NCBI GenBank assembly: GCA_019188255.1
Contig: JAETXT010000001.1
Span: 7,130,001 to 7,194,000 of the forward strand
Length of the DNA stretch: 64,000 nucleotides
Reading direction: 5' to 3'
Source: Verticillium longisporum
Lineage: Eukaryota > Ascomycota > Sordariomycetes > Glomerellales > Plectosphaerellaceae
Under the pieces are notes generated by a model. The model was given only the letters and a program-made list of their open reading frames with translations, made no database searches and had not been told where the DNA came from. Positions 11,801 to 21,251 of the stretch are shown here, one piece after another (within the stretch, counting starts at the first letter, position 1; each line of letters opens with the position of its first letter). Both the position numbers and the translations under genes were made by a program.

Positions 11801-14407
11801 TATTCTAATCTATATTATAATCTATTCTCTAGAATAGATTCTATAATTTCTTAGTTAATAAATAGCTAAAATGCTTATAAACTTAATAGAGCTCTACTTC
11901 TATTAAAAATATTATTTTATTATTCTCTACTCCTATTATATATATAATCCCTAAGCTAATATAGGTTTTCGTATCTAGGAAGAACTATAAATAGCCCTAT
12001 TTATAGAATATAAGTATATACTCTTAGAGCTCCTTAATATACTTTATTAGCTTATTATATATATTATCTAAATAAACTCTAAGATTATCTATATCCTTAA
12101 TATAAAATAAGAATAAAGTATCTATTAAGATAATATAGAATATAATTCTCTTAATTAGTATTAGAATAATAATCTCCTCTATAATAGATATTATATTTCC
12201 TACTCTAAATCTTATTCTAGCCCCTATTCCTTATTTATTAATTATTAAGCCTAGAATTAAGGCTATTAAGGCCCTAATTTATAAAGCTCCTATTATAGAA
12301 ATTAATATTATATTTATATTAAGAATAATATTATATTATATATAAATATTATAAATCTAATATTAGCTAAATAGCTATTCTATTAGAGCTATCCCTTTAG
12401 CCTCTTAATTATTACCTCTAATCTTATATTAAAATAATTTATTTATTAAGAAATATATTATATAAGTATTTATTAATTCGCTTTTAGGATTAAACTTATA
12501 AAGATCCTCTATTCTTAGCCCTTCTAAATCTTTAGAATCTAAGCTCTTAATAAGCTCTATAATTATTAAGAATTAATAGTACCCCTTCTATTAATCCTTA
12601 TATATTTCTTATATATATTTCTATTACTCCTTTAAATATTATTATTCCTTAAAGGAATACTTTATCGATTTATAATCTAATTTAGAATATATCTAGTATT
12701 TATAAATTCTAGTCCTAGAATCTTAACGATTATTAATTCTATAAAACGATTACTCTCTATAATCTCCTTTTCTATTAATTTAACGATAGCTACTTCCGCC
12801 CTTATAATGCTTATTAATATAGAAATGCCTAAGCGTTCTAGTATTCTCTTCTACCTTTAATATACTTTTAAGCTAAATAAATAATATATTAAAAGATTAC
12901 TCTAGTTTTATTAATATAATCTTTAACTCTAGGACGCTTTAAATTACCTTTAAAGTATTTATATAGAGATAGGTCTCCTCTTAGAATATTAAGCTAAATA
13001 TTCTCTAATATTATTAAAGCCTATCTAGAAAGATTAAGAGAATTTCTATTTATAGCTTTCTTATACTCTTAAGCTCTATAATAATAGAATTAAATATTAT
13101 AGAGCTCTAATCTATATAATATTAAACTCTATTAATCTCTAAATCGAACTATTATTTAATCTTTAAATATATTTACTAGATTCCTATACTCTTATTTATA
13201 TATTCTAAGAAGAAAACTTATATATATTTTAAAAATATATTTAGGAAAAGTATATAAAGCTATATATATTAGATTTATAAGAGCTTATATATATTTATAA
13301 AGATATATATCTTATTATCTAAGATATTATAAATCTCTTTAAAATAATTATTCTCTTTATTCTCGAATAATACGAATTACTTAATTATAGCTCTATTAAT
13401 TAATAAGTTTATTAATTTATATAATAATAGAATATAATATTAAGCTAATAGGTTCTAAGTATTATTAAGAAATGAAATCTTATTTTATTATAAATAAAAT
13501 ATAATCTCTTATTAGCTAGATTATTTACTTTATTAATTAAATAACCCTAAAATATAAAGTTAATAGGGATCTATCCTTTTATTTCTTATAATTTAAATTC
13601 AAGATAATTAAATAATCCCTATTATAAATAATCGCTTATTATTTAATTATTCTTATTATTCCTCTATTCTATAAAATATTAAATTATAATTAATATTACT
13701 CTCTAATATATCTATATCGAATATCTCTTCCTATAATAATATTAAAATTAATCTCTTTAATATTTTAATATTTACTACCCCTAGAAGAAGGATCCTATAA
13801 TCTATAAGATATACCTTTAGCGCTTAAGAGATTATTAAATTATAGGAATCGAAATCCTCTTCGCTCTAGCCTTAGAAATCTTTAATAAATATTTCTAAGA
13901 AATAAACTCTTTTTATATTTCTATATATATTTATTACTTTAATAATCTAAGCGCTCTTAAGATTTATAAATATTAAATCTAATAATCCTAGGAACTATAA
14001 TTCTATATTATTTATAATAAAATCGATATTAAGATCTTTCTTAACCCTTTAAATAAAGTATATAATATTAATATCCTTTAGAATAATATTAAACTCCTAT
14101 TATAGCTTTTTAGCGCTCTTTAGCTCTATTATAGAGCTATTATTATAATTAAAAGAGTTTATTATTATTAAATTTTATAAAGCTCTAATATTAATAGTTA
14201 TTTATTCTATATAGCTTCGTTTTTCGGGTTTTATAGTTAATAATATAGCTTAATAATAATCTTAATTATAATAATCTTAAAATATTCGAAATAGATAATA
14301 CTTTTATAGATTATATAATAGGGGAATTCCCTATTATTAAGCTTATATAAGAGTCCTAAAGTACTTAAAAATAAAATAGTACTTTTATAATTATTTATAA
14401 AACGTAA
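8825..14407 (-). mobile_element. RIP-mutated Ty1/copia retrotransposon relic, antisense
   Basis: AT-rich, stop-ridden DNA. On the minus strand, reversing RIP changes reveals a copia-type integrase at about 11,900 down to 11,250: an H-x-x-F-G-H-P-S-type segment, then a 'YLGP..' block followed by 'TNFAS', and an 'EA....V..Y' block. A copia reverse transcriptase segment lies at about 10,550 down to 10,330 ('IIKP.YRI.E.G', the region following the core RT motifs). Integrase upstream of RT is the Ty1/copia order. Limits are uncertain: I could not fix LTRs, and 8,990-9,450 may hold LTR-like DNA of this or another element. Confidence 0.6.
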
Positions 14408-14860
14408 TGTAACGAGCACGGGTCGAACAACCGGCCGCAGACAAGCCCCACGTCAGAGGATCCAGGGTCACTGATAAGATAAGGCTCGCCAAGGCTAGGT
14501 CACGTGACGGGATCACCAGGAACAGTGATCCAGGGCTAAGGATCACTGTTATGCCTGGATCGCCGTGAGCCGTGATCCAACATAACAGGATCACGACATA
14601 ACAGTGAGCCATCCAACATGAGCTCACCACCTAACACAACAAGGACAGGATGGCAGGTATATAAGGACGGACATTCTGGACTTGTAGATACATTCTTTCT
14701 CACGACAGTGATCAATCTAAGTCTTACCTTGTATCCATTGTAACGAGTGCGCAACGCCTTACGACACCACATCGTCTCAGAGTCACAACCTAAGCTTCTG
14801 CAAACAGCAACCCCAACCCTCTGACAGTGTTCCCCCTTCGGAAGCTGCCAGGTCGTAACA
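14408..14860 (+). repeat. 5' LTR of element C (type 1)
   Basis: 453 bp, starts TGTAACGAGC and ends GGTCGTAACA. It holds a TATA box, TATATAA at 14,658-14,664. U3 carries a perfect 11-bp inverted repeat (14,521-14,531 and 14,540-14,550, core GTGATCC) and further scattered GATCAC/GTGATC copies that could be transcription-factor sites. The last about 150 bp are shared by every LTR of this family in the window. Confidence 0.93.
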
Positions 14861-14862
14861 TT

Positions 14863-14871
14863 TTGATCACT
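14863..14871 (+). promoter_or_regulatory. Candidate self-priming primer-binding site
   Basis: The nine bases TTGATCACT, two bases behind the 5' LTR, are complementary to AGTGATCAA at 14,707-14,715 within the LTR, 49 bp downstream of the TATA box. There is no TGG-type tRNA primer site after the LTR. In the Tf1/sushi chromoviruses the 5' end of the RNA folds back and primes its own reverse transcription, which needs this arrangement. Supportive: homology to the degraded LTR at 28,834 begins at this same AGTGATCAA. Caution: GATCAC motifs recur in the LTR, so chance pairing is possible. Confidence 0.5.
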
Positions 14872-14923
14872 CTTGTTCAGTAGGTTTACCTTGTGACACT
14901 GAGCAATACTTACCACAGGAACA

Positions 14924-16866
14924 ATGTCCACCAACAGCGTCGGAAACAGCGCCAGCAACTTGGCCGCTATGATCCAGGAGCTCCGTTCGGAGAACGAACA
15001 GCTCCGAGCCTCAATGCAACAACTTCAAGGCGGAACGAGCATGAAGGCTCTTCCCCTCAGTCATTCGACGGCAACCCTAGGGCACTTCAGTCTTTCATCA
15101 CCCAGGTACGCCAGTACCACAAAGCCAATGAGGGCCAACTTAAGTACTGGGGCGAGAAGGTCGCCAACGCCTCCTCTTACCTCAAAGGGGACGCCTTGCA
15201 CTGGTTCGAACCCTTCATTAGGGACTATTCCACCCACACCAAGAAAGAAGATATGAAGCAGGCCACCCAGGACATCTACGCAGGTATGAACGCATTCGAA
15301 GAAGCCATTAAAGGAGCGTTTGGGGACGTGGACGAGGAACGACAAAACGAAAGAAAAATCCTTCAGCTCAAACAGACCGGGCCAGCCACTAAGTACGCCA
15401 CGGAGTTTCGACTCTTAGCCAGTCGACTCGATTGGACAGAGTCCGCTCTCATGGCCCGTTTCTACGAAGGACTCAAAGACGCCGTCAAAGACGACCTCAT
15501 CCGGGAGGATAGACCCGAAACCCTCACCGAGTACATCGCCATGGCCGTCAAAATCGACGATCGCCAGTACGAACGCAGAATAGAAAAGGGACGAAAGCCC
15601 GCTATAGGACCATGGAACCCTCGCATTCCCCACCACCGATCCAATCAAGGACGCAAGTACCAGCACGACAAACCCCGCGTCAGCACGGCTTGGGGACAGA
15701 CCACCCATGCAGGACCCATGGAGCTCGACAATACCAGACATGGCAAACCGAAGGATCTCAAGGACATGAAATGCTACAACTGCGGCAAAAACGGGCATAT
15801 GGCTCGAGAATGCCGGCAACCTAAGAAGCCCTGGAAACCCGTAAACGAACGACAGCTCAACCATACTCAACACCAGGACCATGCCAAAACTAACTGGACC
15901 TTCTGTTACCAGGATGATTGCCTGACCCACAAGGACAGTAAGGAACAGAATGGATGGTTCCCCAGGGCACCTACGGGACAAAGAACCCTGGCCATGATGG
16001 TCACCACCAGGAAGGAAAGACGAATTCAGAAATGGGCCCAGCAAGTAACGCCGGAGACCCAGGAAATCGATACAGACGAAGAAAGGGCTTATGAACAAGC
16101 TCACCCGGAACCACAGGCCGCACCCCACGTTGGACTTATGAGCAACGAGGAATGGGACGAATACACGCAAGCAAGCCAGAAGGAGGAACCCCCGTTGGGA
16201 CAACTTCAACTCCACATCCCAACACAGACCTACGCCGTTAGCAACCCTAGTGAGGATTACGATCCCCTTGTACCGTGGGACGAACTCATCTACTACGGGA
16301 CCAAGCCATGGAAGGCCAGCGCCCGAAAGCAAGAAAGCACGAAAGAAAACGTACGACTCATGGTAGGAGACCATCCAGCACTCCACCACGCCCACGAACA
16401 ACACTATCAGTTGTTTTGGCCCGAATGTGTCTACGACGACTGCGAATATCATTTCAAAGAGAAAGCCGCGCACCGGTTTCTCCCGCGCAACCACTGGACC
16501 GAGCCACGAGTAACGGTAGAGTTCGAACAGGAAAGTCGCAAATGGATCCTACACATGGACGAATACAGTCAAGGTCGGCTCACGTTCCGACCAGACCCCG
16601 CTTATCACGACAAATGCTACCAAGACCATGCCAGATGGGAGGACTGCGATAATGACGCGTGCATAAAGCACTATATGGCCAAGGCCAGAGATTGGAGGCT
16701 TCACCGTATGAAACACGTCAAGAAGCCACTCTTCAGGGTCCATTATAAGGACGACGACAACCTCGACCCAAGCAATCTAAACACAACGTGGCCACCTACC
16801 ACGCCGCCGCCTTCGGGAAAAGGCAAGCGTCGGTCGGACAGGGACAACGACCGACGAAGGAAGTAA
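14924..16866 (+). pseudogene. gag: gag polyprotein of element C (frameshifted)
   Basis: The start is taken at 14,924, the first ATG behind the leader. It opens a short coiled coil (ENEQLRASMQQLQ). The long frame that runs to the stop at 16,866 has no ATG upstream, only GTG, so it must be entered by a frameshift. The break is at the C run 15,053-15,056: element B has one more base here (7,450-7,455), so one C is missing. Beyond it follow the retrotransposon-gag fold, a CCHC knuckle at 15,772-15,813 (CYNCGKNGHMAREC), and an unusually long tail of about 350 residues with three C-x4-C-x2-H motifs (15,904-15,930, 16,426-16,452, 16,645-16,671). The tail overlaps the start of the pol frame. The protein forms the virus-like particle and binds the element RNA. 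Confidence 0.85.
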
Positions 16867-18860
16867 GAGCGATCTGCTCAGCCGAACGAACCCACGGCAC
16901 GAATCACCTCTACGTGAGAATAAACGTAGGAGGACGATGGGCAAGCGCGCTACTAGACAGCGGCGCCCAGGGCAACTACATGAGCCCCGAATACATCAAC
17001 AAGAATAAGATCACATGGAAATATAAGGAGGAACCCTATCAACTCAGCACGGTGGAAGGACAAGCGGTCTCATACGGAGGAGGGATCGTGAACACGGAGA
17101 CTGCGCCCCTCCAGGTGTTCATCTCTCGCCGTCAAGGTCACATAACCTTCGACATCACCAACATGGGAGGAAAACAAATCATCCTAGGCATCCCATGGCT
17201 CAGACAATGGAACCCTCAGATTGACTGGACAGCTGGCCGCGTCCAGTGGAGTACGTCAGCCCCTGAGGAAAGACCCACGAGCGGTCTCTCAAGCGACCTC
17301 CAACTAGCCCTCACGAATAGGGACAACTCAGAGGAGACAACCCCGGAGGAGCTCACAACAGAACAGCAAGAAAGACTGCAGAACGTACCCAAGGAATACT
17401 GGAAGTACGAAAAGATCTTCAGGGAAGAAGTCGACACGGTGCTACCTAAGCACACACACTACGACCACGAAATCCCAATCAAGGAAGGAGAGAGCCCCCG
17501 ATTCAACAAGATCTACGGATTGAACCCTCGACAGATGGATACTCTCGACGAGTATCTCAAGGAGAACCTCAGAAAAGGATACATCCGACCATCGACATCC
17601 CCAGCAGGATACCCGATTCTCTTTGTGCCAAAGAAGAATGGCAAGGAAAGACTATGCGTCGACTACAGACAGTTGAACGACATTACCATCAAGAACTGCT
17701 ACCCATTGCCTCTGATATCAGAACTCAGGGACGCATTAGCAGGAGCCAATTGGTTCACAGCGCTCGATCTCAAAGGAGCATATAACCTCATCCGCATCAA
17801 GGATGGAGAGGAATGGAAAACGGCATTCCGAACACGACGAGGACACTACGAGTACTTGGTCATGCCATTCGGATTGACCAACGCCCCCGCAACCTTCCAA
17901 AACATGATCAACGATGTACTGCGAGAATTCCTGGACGTCTTCGTGGTGGTATATCTCGATGACATTCTGATCTTCTCGAAGACAATGGAAGAACACAAGG
18001 GACACGTCCACCAGGTCCTCACACGACTACACCAGCACGAGCTGTTAGTAGAACCAGAAAAAGCCAAGTTCCACACACAGGAAGTAGATTTCCTAGGGTA
18101 TACGATCACCCCAGGAGAAATCAGGATGGAAAAATCCAAAGTGGCAGCCATCAGGGAATGGCCTACACCAAAGAACGTCAAGGACGTCAGAGCATTCCTC
18201 GGTTTCGTCAACTTCTACCGACGATTCCTAAAAGGATACAGCAAGACTGCCAATCCTTTGACGAGCCTCACGGTCAAGGAAATAGAGTTCGCATGGAACG
18301 AACCCCAAGAAAAGGCATTTCGCCAAATTATCGATGCCGTCCTCAGCGAACCAGTCCTCCGAATGATAGACCCCGAAAAACCCATGGAAGTCGAGACAGA
18401 TGCCTCCGACTTCGCCATTGGAGGACAGTTAGGACAAAGGGACGACCAAGGACGCCTGCACCCAGTAGCGTTCTTCTCGAAGAAGCTACACGGACCAGAG
18501 CTCAATTATCAGATACACGACAAAGAACTCATGGCAATCATCGAAGCCTTCAAAGAATGGAGAACGTATCTCTCCGGAGCACGACACGAAGTCAAGGTCT
18601 ACACCGACCACAAAAATCTTGCACACTTCACAACGAACAAAGACCTCAACAAACGCCAAATAAGATGGGCAGAATTCCTTTCGGAATTCAACTTCACCAT
18701 CATCTATCGCAAAGGATCTGAGAATGGCAGGGCAGACATTCTGAGCAGACGCTCAGATCATGAACAAAACACGCCCCCAACATTAACGCCATCCTGGCGA
18801 AAGACAAAGAAGGGAATCTCATCCCTTATCACCGAACGCTGGCAGTCACCACTCGCGTGA
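16788..18860 (+). CDS. pol: pol part 1: aspartic protease, reverse transcriptase, RNase H
   Basis: Most likely translated as a Gag-Pol fusion through the frameshift site at 16,815 rather than from the in-frame ATG at 16,788. Protease: LLDSGAQ near 16,950. Reverse transcriptase: about 17,460-18,000, with the catalytic YLDD at 17,952-17,963 and the LPFG-like box VMPFGLTNAP just before it. RNase H: about 18,360-18,740 (ETDASDFAIGG, then HDKELMAI). The stop at 18,858-18,860 is not natural. At the C run 18,774-18,778 element B keeps one extra base (near 3,285), and with that base the frame continues into the integrase. The true protein is therefore one long Pol. Confidence 0.93.
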   Translation: MATYHAAAFGKRQASVGQGQRPTKEVRAICSAERTHGTNHLYVRINVGGRWASALLDSGAQGNYMSPEYINKNKITWKYKEEPYQLSTVEGQAVSYGGGIVNTETAPLQVFISRRQGHITFDITNMGGKQIILGIPWLRQWNPQIDWTAGRVQWSTSAPEERPTSGLSSDLQLALTNRDNSEETTPEELTTEQQERLQNVPKEYWKYEKIFREEVDTVLPKHTHYDHEIPIKEGESPRFNKIYGLNPRQMDTLDEYLKENLRKGYIRPSTSPAGYPILFVPKKNGKERLCVDYRQLNDITIKNCYPLPLISELRDALAGANWFTALDLKGAYNLIRIKDGEEWKTAFRTRRGHYEYLVMPFGLTNAPATFQNMINDVLREFLDVFVVVYLDDILIFSKTMEEHKGHVHQVLTRLHQHELLVEPEKAKFHTQEVDFLGYTITPGEIRMEKSKVAAIREWPTPKNVKDVRAFLGFVNFYRRFLKGYSKTANPLTSLTVKEIEFAWNEPQEKAFRQIIDAVLSEPVLRMIDPEKPMEVETDASDFAIGGQLGQRDDQGRLHPVAFFSKKLHGPELNYQIHDKELMAIIEAFKEWRTYLSGARHEVKVYTDHKNLAHFTTNKDLNKRQIRWAEFLSEFNFTIIYRKGSENGRADILSRRSDHEQNTPPTLTPSWRKTKKGISSLITERWQSPLA
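16815..16856 (+). promoter_or_regulatory. -1 programmed ribosomal frameshift signal (gag to pol)
   Basis: GGGAAAA at 16,815-16,821 is in register as G_GGA_AAA in the gag frame, the X_XXY_YYZ slippery rule. Six bases later comes a perfect 9-bp hairpin: arm CGTCGGTCG at 16,828-16,836, 11-nt loop, arm CGACCGACG at 16,848-16,856. Slipping back one base moves exactly into the protease/RT frame, which is open through this site. Gag terminates at 16,866 if no slip occurs. This sets the Gag:Gag-Pol ratio. Confidence 0.85.
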
Positions 18861-20191
18861 CACCCGCCAGACCACCTACGGAAGCATTGGAACTAATTCG
18901 ACAAGTCCACGAAGCCAAGGCCCACGGGCACCAAGGAGTAGCGAAGACCTTCGCTCGACTTAAGAAACACCATAACTTCAAAGGAACCAGACAGGACGTC
19001 ACAACAGTCATTCGCAACTGCGACCTCTGCAAAAAGAGCAAGGCAGAAAGGCACAGGCCTTACGGAGAACTCAAGGCTTTGCCAGTACCAGCAGCAGCCT
19101 GGGAGTCAGTCTCACTGGACTTCATCACCAGCCTGCCACCATCGAAGGAACCCTTAACTGGGACCTCTTACGACAACATCCTAGTAGTCGTAGACCGACT
19201 CACTAAGTACTCATATTTTCTCCCGTATAAAGCCACAGGAACGGCAGAAGACCTCGCCTATGTCTTCCTCAGAAACATTGTAGGACAGCACGGACTCCCA
19301 AAAGAACTGGTGTCAGATAGAGACAAGCTCTTCACCAGTAACTTCTGGAAGTCACTCATCGCTCAACTTGGAGCCAAACATAAACTATCCACGGCTTTTC
19401 ACCCGCAGACAGACGGACAAACGGAAAGAACGAACCAGACTTTGGAGCAGTACCTCCGGTGTTATATCAACTACCAACAGGATGACTGGGTCACATTACT
19501 ACCCATCGCACAGTTTGCATACAACAGCTCACCAAGCGAGTCCACAAAGGAGTCACCCTTCTATGCCAACTATGGGTACAACCCAACAGCCTACGCGGAA
19601 CGCCGCGAAGCACCAGACACGCCAAAAGCAACCAACATTGCGGCCAGCATCCGCAAGATCCAGGACCAGATCAAGCTCGACCTCGAGCTCGTACGTACCA
19701 GAATGACCACGTACGCCAACAAAACAAGGATGAAGGGACCATCCTTACAGGAGGGAGGTAGCGTCTACCTTATCCGCCGAAACATCAAAACCAAACGACC
19801 AAACGACAAATTGGACTTCAAGAAACTAGGACCTTTTAAAATTCTCAAGAAACTCTCGGATACCAACTACCACCTCTCATTGCCAGAGAACATGAAGATT
19901 CACCCCGTTTTTCACATAGCACTTTTGGAACCAGCACCACCGAACGCACCACTCGCAACCAGCGTGGAAGTAGAAGACACAAACGAATACGAAGTCGAAA
20001 GAATCATCGACTACAGAAAAACGAACAAACAAGACGAATACCTCATCAAATGGAAAAACTATGGGCATGAAGAAAATACATGGGAACCAATCAAGAACCT
20101 GAACTGCCCACAGTTGCTGAAGCAGTATCACCAGTCCCAAGGAAATCAAGCGACTCCGGGTCAAAGGAGCCCAAGGCGCTCCAATCAATAA
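18782..20191 (+). CDS. pol: pol part 2: integrase with C-terminal chromodomain
   Basis: Second piece of the same Pol protein, in the frame reached when the missing C at 18,774-18,778 is allowed for. It has no ATG start of its own. Zinc-binding HHCC region at about 18,900-19,035 (ending CDLCKK), then the DDE integrase core: first Asp in SLDFITSLPP, second in SDRDKLF, Glu in TDGQTERTNQTLEQYL. The tail (about 19,985-20,140) is a chromodomain: YEVERIIDYRK, then EYLIKWKNYG and NTWEP, with the aromatic residues that read methylated histone tails. This predicts targeting to H3K9-methylated heterochromatin, which agrees with the AT-rich compartment in which it lies. Confidence 0.93.
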   Translation: MNAILAKDKEGNLIPYHRTLAVTTRVTPARPPTEALELIRQVHEAKAHGHQGVAKTFARLKKHHNFKGTRQDVTTVIRNCDLCKKSKAERHRPYGELKALPVPAAAWESVSLDFITSLPPSKEPLTGTSYDNILVVVDRLTKYSYFLPYKATGTAEDLAYVFLRNIVGQHGLPKELVSDRDKLFTSNFWKSLIAQLGAKHKLSTAFHPQTDGQTERTNQTLEQYLRCYINYQQDDWVTLLPIAQFAYNSSPSESTKESPFYANYGYNPTAYAERREAPDTPKATNIAASIRKIQDQIKLDLELVRTRMTTYANKTRMKGPSLQEGGSVYLIRRNIKTKRPNDKLDFKKLGPFKILKKLSDTNYHLSLPENMKIHPVFHIALLEPAPPNAPLATSVEVEDTNEYEVERIIDYRKTNKQDEYLIKWKNYGHEENTWEPIKNLNCPQLLKQYHQSQGNQATPGQRSPRRSNQ

Positions 20192-20713
20192 CCCCGAAAC
20201 CCCCAGCCGCTTGCACGGCCACCACGGCCTCAGACTCCTCCGCTCCGCGGAATCCAACTCGTCCAGAGACTGCAACCCTTGGTTCACCATCTTCACACCC
20301 CTCTCATGAAGAGATCGCTTCTGAGTACGAAGGCGCTTCAAACGACTGAGAGCTTCCGCCACTTGAGACTGCAGCTCCTCCAAACGCGCCTCCTCATCCA
20401 GCTCCTTCTTGTCCAGCTTGCCTAGCTCCTGGGTGATGCGAGACACTACTATGGGTTAGCGGACTGAGAAAGCGAGAGAGACACCACTACAGGCACTCAC
20501 GAGCGTTGACGGGCACCCCGAACCATCGCAGGAGCGACCGCGACGAACGCATTCGGAGCAGCGACTGACGCCCTCCACCATACGACACTTCCAACCCTTC
20601 CGTTGGCAGAAGGAACACGGCATGACGTCGTAGCCACGAAGCTCAATAAAATCAAACTGTTCTTGTCGCTTTCGAGCAGACAGGGACTTTGGTTTTTCGA
20701 CACGACTCGACAT
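20192..20713 (-). pseudogene. Antisense accessory gene of element C: Zn2Cys6 cluster plus coiled coil
   Basis: Reads against the element. ATG at 20,713-20,711. Six cysteines follow with spacing C-x2-C-x6-C-x8-C-x2-C-x6-C (CSFCQRKGWKC, then CSECVRRGRSC), the Gal4-type zinc cluster spacing. A GTGAGT donor then lies near 20,510 and a GCTAAC branch point near 20,455, so an intron is likely (acceptor not certain). The second exon is a charged coiled coil (LEELQSQVAEALSRLKRLRTQK). The frame then breaks at 20,240-20,241, where relic A has three C and this copy two. In the alternative frame a plausible acidic tail containing VIDWSALGSFDP continues. I recall similar small proteins as frequent 'hypothetical' entries in fungal genomes. 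The role is unknown: DNA or chromatin binding, or a modulator of the element's own expression, are guesses. Confidence 0.68.
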
Positions 20714-20803
20714 TTCGTTAGTATCATGAAGGAAGAACAAGTTGAGGGACATAATTACCTGGGGTGCGGCGCTTACAAGTAAGGGTCGCTGGGACATCGA
20801 CCT

Positions 20804-20815
20804 GGAGGAGGAGAA
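20804..20815 (+). promoter_or_regulatory. Polypurine tract of element C
   Basis: GGAGGAGGAGAA ends three bases before the 3' LTR. It primes plus-strand DNA synthesis. Element B has the RIP-mutated complement at 1,246-1,255. Confidence 0.72.
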
Positions 20816-20818
20816 TCA

Positions 20819-21251
20819 TGTAACGCCCCAGCCCGGTCGTCACCAGGACACCAGGCAGGACACCCCGCAGGCGATCGGACGCGCCGCACGGACCCACAGG
20901 ATCACTCACGTGACCGTGACCAGATCACGATTCTCAAAGTGATCCGGTCACTAACCACACCGTGACCCAAGCAACAGGATCACGACAAGAAAGGTGAGCC
21001 ATCCAACATGGACTCACCAACCCAACACGACAAGGACAGAATGACAGGTATATAAGGACGGGCATTCGGTACTTGTAGATACATTCTTTCTCACGACAGT
21101 GATCAATCTAAGTCTTACCTTGTATCCATTGTAACGAGTGCGCAACGCCTTACGACACCACATCGTCTCAGAGTCACAACCTAAGCTTCTGCAAACAGCA
21201 ACCCTAACCCTCTGACAGTGTTCCCCCTTCGGAAGCTGCCAGGTCGTAACA
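20819..21251 (+). repeat. 3' LTR of element C (type 2)
   Basis: 433 bp, starts TGTAACGCCC and ends GGTCGTAACA. It agrees with the 5' LTR from about 20,995 (GTGAGCCATCC) onward, including the TATA box, but the first about 175 bp are a different sequence. It matches the 3' LTR of relic A (8,392-8,824) in type and length. Confidence 0.92.

Larger units (their letters stand above)
14408..21251 (+). mobile_element. Ty3/gypsy chromovirus C, nearly intact
   Basis: Order: 5' LTR (14,408-14,860), primer site, gag, PR-RT-RNaseH, integrase with chromodomain, antisense accessory gene, purine tract (20,804-20,815), 3' LTR (20,819-21,251). Integrase after RNase H defines Ty3/gypsy (Metaviridae), and the C-terminal chromodomain defines a chromovirus, a group that uses the domain to integrate in heterochromatin. 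No RIP is visible. Two facts argue against a simple insertion: the LTRs differ in length (453 and 433 bp) and in U3 sequence, and the flanking pentamers (CGTAA, ATAGT) do not match. Three 1-nt gaps in C runs break gag, pol and the accessory gene. Confidence 0.93.

Noticed and set aside
14893..14923. Upstream start of the long gag frame
   Set aside because: That frame begins with GTG, not ATG, and its first about 50 residues are unlike Gag. The ATG at 14,924 in another frame gives a sensible coiled coil.
14391..14958. Open frames inside the LTRs (also at 4,497-4,932)
   Set aside because: They lie wholly within LTR copies, have no family resemblance, and the same frames recur in each clean LTR because the sequence is the same.
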